Source: DAOMFM01 sp035429825
Lineage (GTDB): Bacteria; Acidobacteriota; Blastocatellia; UBA7656; JADIYM01
Length of the DNA stretch: 5,901 nucleotides
NCBI GenBank assembly: GCA_044224215.1
Contig: JBGAKX010000206.1
Span: forward strand, 1-5,901
Direction of reading: 5' to 3'
The position numbers and the translations under genes were made by a program. The first letter of the stretch is position 1. Each line of letters begins with the position of its first letter. Of this stretch, positions 1 to 3,561 are shown one piece after another. The notes under the pieces are model-generated. The model was not told the origin of the DNA and did not search any database. It saw only the letters and a program-made list of their open reading frames with translations.

Positions 1-55
1 CTTGGAGTGCGCCGGCAAGCCCGGAGGGCGCGACGGCGCTTTCGCGCTCGGTTGA

Positions 56-724
56 TTACCCGATCCGCCAATCGACGGGTTCGCGGCCACCTTCGACAAG
101 AAGCGAATTCGCCTGCGAGAACGGTCGGCTTCCGAAGAACCCGCGATGCGCCGAGAGCGGCGACGGATGCGCGGACGAAATCACCGCGTGGACACGCTCG
201 TCGATCAGTGCGCGCTTCTGCTGCGCCGCGGCGCCCCACAATACAAAGACAACCCGCTCGCGTCGGTTCACGACCTCGCCAAGCACGGCGTCGGTGAACC
301 GCTCCCACCCGCGTCCGCGGTGCGAGTGCGCAGCGTGCGCGCGAACGGTCAGCACGGTGTTGAGCAGGAGCACGCCGCGCGCGGCCCACGCCGTCAGATC
401 GCCCGTGACCGGAGGCTCGACGCCGGCATCGGCTTGCAACTCCTTGAAGATGTTTCTGAGCGACGGTGGCGGCGGCGTGCCGCGAGCGACCGAGAACGCC
501 AGCCCGTGCGCCTGTCCGTGATCGTGATATGGATCCTGTCCGAGGATGACGACGCGGACGGCCTCCGGCGGCGTCGATTCGAGCGCCGCGAAGACCTGCG
601 GTTCGGGGGGAAACACGTCGTGTTCGCGTCGTTCGCGATCGACGAACTCGCAGAGCGCCTCGAAGTACGGCGACTCGAATTCGCGAGCGAGCGCGGGGCG
701 CCACGCGGCGGGAGCGTTGCGCAT
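56..724 (-). CDS. ung: Uracil-DNA glycosylase, family 1 (UNG)
   Basis: Removes uracil from DNA in the cytoplasm, starting base excision repair of deaminated cytosine or misincorporated dUMP. The 222-residue product is full length for the family (about 220-230). The water-activating loop GQDPYH is at residues 62-67, with catalytic Asp64 and Tyr66, followed by GQAHGLAFSV with the uracil-stacking Phe77. The uracil-reading Asn is at 122 in LLLNTVLTV. The second signature HPSPLSAHRGFFG begins at His186, with the minor-groove Leu at 190. Asp64, Tyr66 and Phe77 fall at the same numbers as in the E. coli enzyme, which supports this ATG. The start codon shares one base with the stop of the upstream VOC gene (TGATG) and has no clear Shine-Dalgarno, so translation is probably coupled. 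It is the last visible gene of a four-gene minus-strand run. Family assignment is essentially certain. Confidence 0.97.
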   Translation of the reverse strand: MRNAPAAWRPALAREFESPYFEALCEFVDRERREHDVFPPEPQVFAALESTPPEAVRVVILGQDPYHDHGQAHGLAFSVARGTPPPPSLRNIFKELQADAGVEPPVTGDLTAWAARGVLLLNTVLTVRAHAAHSHRGRGWERFTDAVLGEVVNRRERVVFVLWGAAAQQKRALIDERVHAVISSAHPSPLSAHRGFFGSRPFSQANSLLVEGGREPVDWRIG

Positions 725-1119
725 CAGAGCCCGCGGAGCGGCTGTCCGTGCGTAAACTCCACCCGGTGTCCGTCCGGGTCGCGCAGCGTCATCCAGTAAC
801 CGACGACACCACCCGAATCCGTGGGCGGCTCCTCGAGGATACCGAGCTCGGTCGCGCGGCGAGCCATGGCGTCGACCTCGTCACGGGTGTCGCACTGGAA
901 CCCGAAATGATCGAGACGGTCCGTGACCTCTCCCGGCATCAGCACCAGCACGAAGACGGGGTCCGATGCGGCATCGGGCGCGTACCCGAGCCAGACCGTG
1001 CTGCCACCCGACGGCCTGCGGTCGCGTACGACCTCGAGCCCGCAGATCGATCGGTAGAACGCGATCGACCGATCAAGGTCCGCAACCGTTATTGTGATGT
1101 GCGTCCACCGTGCAGGCAC
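724..1119 (-). CDS. VOC / glyoxalase-fold family protein
   Basis: A 131-residue single-chain protein with two beta-alpha-beta-beta-beta modules of the vicinal oxygen chelate superfamily. Family hallmarks are WTHITITVADLDRSIAFYRSICGLEV at the N-terminus, DHFGFQC near residue 70 and DPDGHRVEF near 114-122. Likely metal ligands are His7, His71 and Glu121. The fourth acidic ligand of classical glyoxalase I, near residue 56, is not evident, so true lactoylglutathione lyase activity is doubtful; the substrate cannot be told from sequence. The start is GTG: no in-frame ATG lies between it and an upstream in-frame TGA at 1135-1137, and a GGAG Shine-Dalgarno (1132-1129) sits 9 bases before it. The stop overlaps the ung start by one base. 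Fold assignment is firm, function unknown. Confidence 0.9.
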   Translation of the reverse strand: MPARWTHITITVADLDRSIAFYRSICGLEVVRDRRPSGGSTVWLGYAPDAASDPVFVLVLMPGEVTDRLDHFGFQCDTRDEVDAMARRATELGILEEPPTDSGGVVGYWMTLRDPDGHRVEFTHGQPLRGL

Positions 1120-1128
1120 GTCATCGCG

Positions 1129-1132
1129 CTCC
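1129..1132 (-). promoter_or_regulatory. Shine-Dalgarno deciding a GTG start
   Basis: Minus-strand GGAG lies 9 bases before the GTG at 1119-1117. It fixes the VOC gene start, because the only in-frame codons upstream before the stop at 1135-1137 are CTG GAG CGC GAT GAC. An ATG inside GATGAC is out of frame. Confidence 0.6.
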
Positions 1133-1134
1133 AG

Positions 1135-1359
1135 TCAGGTAGTCTCACCAGCGTCCGGCTCCTGCAAGCTGGGCAGCATCGACAGGTCGAGCTGGGCCGA
1201 GAAATCGTCAAAGTGAAACATCGCGTCATCCTTGCAGTGCTCGCAGAAGAAGGTCGCGCCCTCGGCGAGCCACATGTCGCGGAGATAGTACGCCACGAAG
1301 CATCCGTAGCACCGTTGAATGCGCTTGCCGAACTTTTCTCGCAGCGCGTCGGTTGTCAT
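1135..1359 (-). CDS. Small hypothetical protein with two CxxC pairs (candidate zinc ribbon)
   Basis: A 74-residue cytoplasmic-looking protein that I do not recognise. It has Cys17-x2-Cys20 (CYGC) and Cys39-x2-Cys42 (CEHC, with His41 between), separated by 18 residues. That spacing suits a four-cysteine zinc-ribbon or treble-clef-like site. The N-terminus is basic (REKFGKRIQR) and the C-terminal third is acidic (DDFSAQLDLS, EPDAGETT). A GAGG Shine-Dalgarno (1371-1368) stands 8 bases before the ATG, supporting a translated gene. It lies 27 bases after the secreted-protein stop and 15 bases before the VOC GTG, inside the same minus-strand run. A nucleic-acid or protein-binding adaptor role is possible but is inference. 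Confidence that it is a real gene is fairly high, because of the paired cysteines, the RBS and the tight packing. Confidence 0.75.
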   Translation of the reverse strand: MTTDALREKFGKRIQRCYGCFVAYYLRDMWLAEGATFFCEHCKDDAMFHFDDFSAQLDLSMLPSLQEPDAGETT

Positions 1360-1386
1360 CGGGTCGACCTCGTGCGTTCCTTCGGA

Positions 1387-3078
1387 TCAGTAGCCCGGTA
1401 GGCGGCCGTAGGCCGTCAGCGAATAGTGCGCACCTCGTGGAAGGCGCAGCGAGAATCGCCCGTCCTTGCCCGTGCCGACATACGTGCCGAGCAGTATGTG
1501 CGGTGAGCCTGTCTCGTCGGTGGACACCGCCGAGATGAACGCGAACTTGACGGGCCTCCCCTTGCTGTCAACCACGGTCCCATTGATGGTGACGTGACGC
1601 GCGATCGGCGGAACCTGGACGTCGACATCGACGTCCGAGTCGAATGACAGAACGCCGCCCGCGACATCGAACAGTTGCAGAGTGCCGTCATCGTTCGTTG
1701 AAAAGTCGTTTCCAGCGACCGGCTCGCCAAGCGCAACATCGAGGAGTGAGTTGAGCGATGACGTTCCGCCTCGGGGCACATAGAAGCTGTAGCCGCGGGC
1801 GAATCCACTCACCACTCCGGATCCAAAGAATGTGCCTTGCGCCGTCGTTCCGCCCGCATACACGTAGTGGAGGGACGGTGGGCGGTCGGGGCCTCCCGAT
1901 GAGGCCAGCGCGAAGCTCGGATCGAGAATGGTGCCCGAGACCTTCACGACAGGCGGAACGGTGAGTGCCACCTCGGGGGCCGCGGTAAACATCGGCAGTC
2001 CGAAGCGTTCGGTATGACCGGCACTGTTCGGTGTGGACGGAAACCTCGAAATGCTCACCCCACCGGCAAACGAATTGTCGGGAAGTGGAATCGTGACGGA
2101 CAAGGGCGTGGCGACGAGCGCGTCTCTGTGGATGTTCACCGAGTAGGAGTTATCGGTCGTTACGACATCAACCGTTACATTGAGCGGATTTCCGACGGTG
2201 GGCTCGAACTGCTCGAGTCCGAGAACGTTGATGGTTGTGTCCTGCATCGGCGGAATGACGTCGTGCGGGACGGCAACCTCGAAAATCCGGGACGATCCGC
2301 TGATCGATATCGGATGGTCGAGTGGATGAACAAAGAGCATCGAGCCTGTCGCGACAAGCGGGTTGCCGAACTCGAGCGAGTGCAACAACGAGATTTCATA
2401 GGAGCCCGCGGGCAGGTTGGCGTGGCTGTACAGCGTGCTGCCACTGGTCGCAAAGCCGGCCTGTGCGTAGAACACCTGGCGGGTTGTCGTGTCCGTTGCC
2501 ATGAGGCTGGTGTGTTGCGAATTGACGCCGGCGTCAAGCGCGGGGACCACGGCCGCGAAGACGACGTCAAAGCCGGTCGACTCGGGCTTGGAAAGAGTCA
2601 GAGTCAGCGAGCGGTCCTGGTTCGCATTGAGGTCGTCAACAACAGCCGTCGACTGCCCAGCGACCGGCCTGGATGGCGACCGGTTGACCTTTGTCTGGAG
2701 AAAACCGTTCTGGATGCGATACAGGTCGACTTCCGTTTCGCCACCTGAGCCGTTGCGCACGAGGAGCCGCCGGATCTCGCCGTCCTTGAAGAACGCGTCA
2801 ATCGGGACGCCGTTGACCGTGCCCTTCTGTACGAGTTGAACGCCGTCCTTGGCAACCGCCGTGTTCCCGCTGATTGGGAGCCATTCGGCGCGGTCGGCGG
2901 CAAAGACCTTTGGGGAGCCTGAGAAAAGGGTTCCTCCGTTCTGCTTGACGTCGAGGATCAGCTGGCCGTCGCGGATCTCGATGTTCGAGAACGGGCCGGG
3001 GCCTTTGAGGTTGCCCGCCGACGCGGGAATCCACGCGGCAATGACAAGTACGATCAGGACACTCGGCGAGAGACGCAT
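1387..3078 (-). CDS. Exported hypothetical protein with C-terminal Ig/carboxypeptidase-regulatory-like modules
   Basis: A 563-residue protein that I cannot assign to a named family. Residues 1-21 form a Sec signal peptide: Arg2, hydrophobic core near SVLIVLVIAAWIP, cleavage motif ASA at 19-21. It should therefore be exported to the periplasm or outside. The mature part is rich in Val, Thr, Ser, Gly and short beta-type segments, contains no cysteine, and shows no catalytic motif. Residues about 494-560 (VTINGTVVD-SKGRPV, then KDGRFSLRLPRGAHYSLTAYG) match the pattern of a CarbopepD_reg/transthyretin-like domain. Residues about 374-440 repeat the same landmarks (VPPVVKVSGTILD, then YSFYVPRGG), suggesting two tandem copies. 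An acidic DSDVDVDV stretch links them. The reading frame stays open upstream to an ATG at 3246, but that extension is read from intergenic palindromic repeats, and the signal peptide starts at the ATG at 3078. No good Shine-Dalgarno precedes 3078. It is the first gene of the minus-strand run. Confidence 0.85.
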   Translation of the reverse strand: MRLSPSVLIVLVIAAWIPASAGNLKGPGPFSNIEIRDGQLILDVKQNGGTLFSGSPKVFAADRAEWLPISGNTAVAKDGVQLVQKGTVNGVPIDAFFKDGEIRRLLVRNGSGGETEVDLYRIQNGFLQTKVNRSPSRPVAGQSTAVVDDLNANQDRSLTLTLSKPESTGFDVVFAAVVPALDAGVNSQHTSLMATDTTTRQVFYAQAGFATSGSTLYSHANLPAGSYEISLLHSLEFGNPLVATGSMLFVHPLDHPISISGSSRIFEVAVPHDVIPPMQDTTINVLGLEQFEPTVGNPLNVTVDVVTTDNSYSVNIHRDALVATPLSVTIPLPDNSFAGGVSISRFPSTPNSAGHTERFGLPMFTAAPEVALTVPPVVKVSGTILDPSFALASSGGPDRPPSLHYVYAGGTTAQGTFFGSGVVSGFARGYSFYVPRGGTSSLNSLLDVALGEPVAGNDFSTNDDGTLQLFDVAGGVLSFDSDVDVDVQVPPIARHVTINGTVVDSKGRPVKFAFISAVSTDETGSPHILLGTYVGTGKDGRFSLRLPRGAHYSLTAYGRLPGY

Positions 3079-3129
3079 ATCGCCGAATAATGTACACGAA
3101 ATCCGGGCAACGCGCGGTGCGGACTGAGA

Positions 3130-3159
3130 CGCAGAGCCGATCGCGTGAGCGATCGGGGG
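3130..3159 (+). repeat. Palindromic repeat element, copy R1
   Basis: A 30-base element made of a 5' tag CGCAGAG, an 8-bp perfect stem CCGATCGC/GCGATCGG (3137-3144 with 3149-3156), loop GTGA, and a G-run. It matches R2 at 27 of 30 positions and R3 at 29 of 30. Similarity to R3 continues to 3174 (39 of 45 by eye, sharing GAC[T/G]GTACGC). It is REP-like: short, intergenic, in several copies, and no T-run follows the hairpin as it would in an intrinsic terminator. Confidence 0.85.
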
Positions 3160-3187
3160 GGCGCGACTGTACGCCCACCGCGCGGTT

Positions 3188-3203
3188 CCCCGGATCGCTC
3201 TCA
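3188..3203 (-). repeat. Decayed half-element, presumed inverted partner of R1
   Basis: The bases CCCC-GGATCGCTC echo the left half of R3 (CCCCC-GATCGCTC), with GATCGCTC exact at 3193-3200. Its position is what would be expected if R1 once formed an inverted pair like R2/R3: the implied dyad centre is 3173.5 from both R1 and this half. The outer half of the arm (3204-3210) no longer matches. Short match, so modest confidence. Confidence 0.4.
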
Positions 3204-3210
3204 AGCACAC

Positions 3211-3240
3211 CGCAGAGCCGATCCCGTCAGGGATCGGGGG
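3211..3240 (+). repeat. Palindromic repeat element, copy R2
   Basis: Same tag and G-run as R1, but the stem is CCGATCCC/GGGATCGG (3218-3225 with 3230-3237) around loop GTCA. Two stem positions differ from R1 and R3, one on each arm, and both change so that pairing is kept (C-G in place of G-C). That compensatory pair suggests the fold is selected, or was copied as a fold. Confidence 0.85.
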
Positions 3241-3268
3241 AACCATACGACACGCGTACCGTCAGCCA

Positions 3269-3298
3269 CCCCCGATCGCTCGCGCGATCGGCTCTGCG
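3269..3298 (-). repeat. Palindromic repeat element, copy R3 (inverted)
   Basis: Reverse-complement copy of R1 with one change, in the loop (GCGA for GTGA). The 8-bp stem is at 3272-3279 with 3284-3291. It sits tail-to-tail with R2. Confidence 0.85.
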
Positions 3299-3314
3299 TT
3301 CGGCGCCGATCACC

Positions 3315-3326
3315 AAACCGCGGTTT
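3315..3326. promoter_or_regulatory. 12-base perfect palindrome AAACCGCGGTTT
   Basis: A perfect dyad just upstream of the presumed -35 area of the plus-strand promoter. The position would suit an operator or an activator site. No known regulator is recognised from it and a chance origin is possible. Confidence 0.3.
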
Positions 3327-3330
3327 CCGA

Positions 3331-3357
3331 TTGAGTCTCGCCCGCTTTCGATATAGT
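3331..3357 (+). promoter_or_regulatory. Candidate promoter reading toward norB
   Basis: TATAGT at 3352-3357 matches the sigma-70 -10 box at five of six positions. TTGAGT at 3331-3336 is a four-of-six -35, but the spacer is only 15 bases, which is short. Transcription would start near 3364, giving a leader of about 200 bases before norB. It could instead be an activator-dependent promoter with a poor -35. Confidence 0.35.
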
Positions 3358-3399
3358 ACGGACCCGCACCATCCCCACTGACAACCTGAGGAGGGTTGG

Positions 3400-3462
3400 T
3401 TGGAACCGCAACGTGCCATCGTCACGATCGCAGTCATGCTCGCGCTCGTGGGAACTAAATAG
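3400..3462 (+). CDS. Possible 20-residue leader peptide or signal-peptide remnant
   Basis: A TTG at 3400 follows a very strong Shine-Dalgarno, GAGGAGGG (3388-3395), by 4 bases. It opens 20 sense codons ending at TAG 3460-3462. The product (MEPQRAIVTIAVMLALVGTK) has a short N-terminus with one Arg and a hydrophobic core, like a truncated signal peptide. It lies between the candidate -10 box and norB and is in the same frame as norB (162 bases from TTG to the norB ATG), separated by the TAG and 33 further codons. It may be a translated leader peptide, the stump of a lost exported protein, or chance. The RBS strength is the main support. Confidence 0.3.
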   Translation: MEPQRAIVTIAVMLALVGTK

Positions 3463-3480
3463 CACGCACGATGCACGGCC

Positions 3481-3510
3481 CACCCGGTCCCTGACGGGAT
3501 CTGTTCTGCG
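3481..3510 (-). repeat. Degraded palindromic repeat element, copy R4
   Basis: On the minus strand this matches R2 at 26 of 30 positions, with loop GTCA and the inner CCC/GGG stem kept. The outer stem has one mismatch (3485/3502) and one G-U type pair (3487/3500). It lies 52 bases before the norB start, inside the presumed leader transcript, and has no obvious inverted partner. Confidence 0.7.
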
Positions 3511-3530
3511 TACCGGACTTTTGTCACAGA

Positions 3531-3546
3531 CGCCGCAATTGCGGCG
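3531..3546. promoter_or_regulatory. 16-base perfect palindrome before norB
   Basis: CGCCGCAATTGCGGCG is a perfect dyad ending 15 bases before the norB ATG and one base before its AGGA Shine-Dalgarno (3548-3551). It could be a repressor operator, or in RNA a GC-rich hairpin next to the ribosome site. It matches no NO-sensor consensus that I know. Confidence 0.4.
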
Positions 3547-3561
3547 CAGGAAACTCGCGTC

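Larger units (their letters stand above)
3211..3298. repeat. 88-base imperfect palindrome (BIME-like R2/R3 pair)
   Basis: R2 and R3 with their tails form inverted arms of 44 bases that meet exactly at the palindrome ACGCGT (3252-3257, centre 3254.5). By eye, 33 of 44 arm positions pair. The layout resembles bacterial interspersed mosaic elements, in which two REPs face each other. The preceding 81 bases (3130-3210) align with it without gaps at about two thirds of positions, so the region looks like two tandem units. Confidence 0.7.
3079..3561. other. Divergent intergenic region with repeats and signals
   Basis: These 483 bases separate the minus-strand run from norB. From left to right they hold an AT-richer patch next to the secreted gene, two palindromic repeat units (3130-3298), a 12-base palindrome, a plus-strand -10 box, a strong Shine-Dalgarno with a 20-codon ORF, a fourth degraded repeat and a 16-base palindrome in front of norB. 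The minus-strand patch reads TACATT (3094-3089), a weak -10 match, but only 10 bases before the ATG and with no partner -35 at normal spacing. I therefore do not call a promoter for the left operon. I looked for NsrR, NorR (GTCA-N7-TGAC) and FNR/DNR-type (TTGAT-N4-ATCAA) boxes and saw none. Confidence 0.8.

Noticed and set aside
36..47. Minus-strand hairpin GCGC-GAAA-GCGC just after the ung stop
   Set aside because: Only a 4-bp stem and no following T-run; too weak to call an intrinsic terminator.
748..1401. Long plus-strand ORF of 217 codons across the VOC and CxxC genes
   Set aside because: An antisense shadow in high-GC DNA: Arg- and Val-rich with no family motif, while the opposite strand carries recognisable VOC motifs.
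2014..2748. Plus-strand ORF of 244 codons opposite the exported protein gene
   Set aside because: Composition is typical of antisense reading (Arg, Gly, Val rich), with no motif or RBS, and it is covered by a coherent signal-peptide protein on the other strand.
3079..3246. N-terminal extension of the exported protein to an ATG at 3246
   Set aside because: The 56 extra residues are translated from repeats R1 and R2 and their flanks, and a clear signal peptide begins at the ATG at 3078.
3130..3298. CRISPR array or transcription terminators
   Set aside because: The repeats are few, mixed in orientation and unequally spaced, and the hairpins lack T-tails, so neither reading fits.
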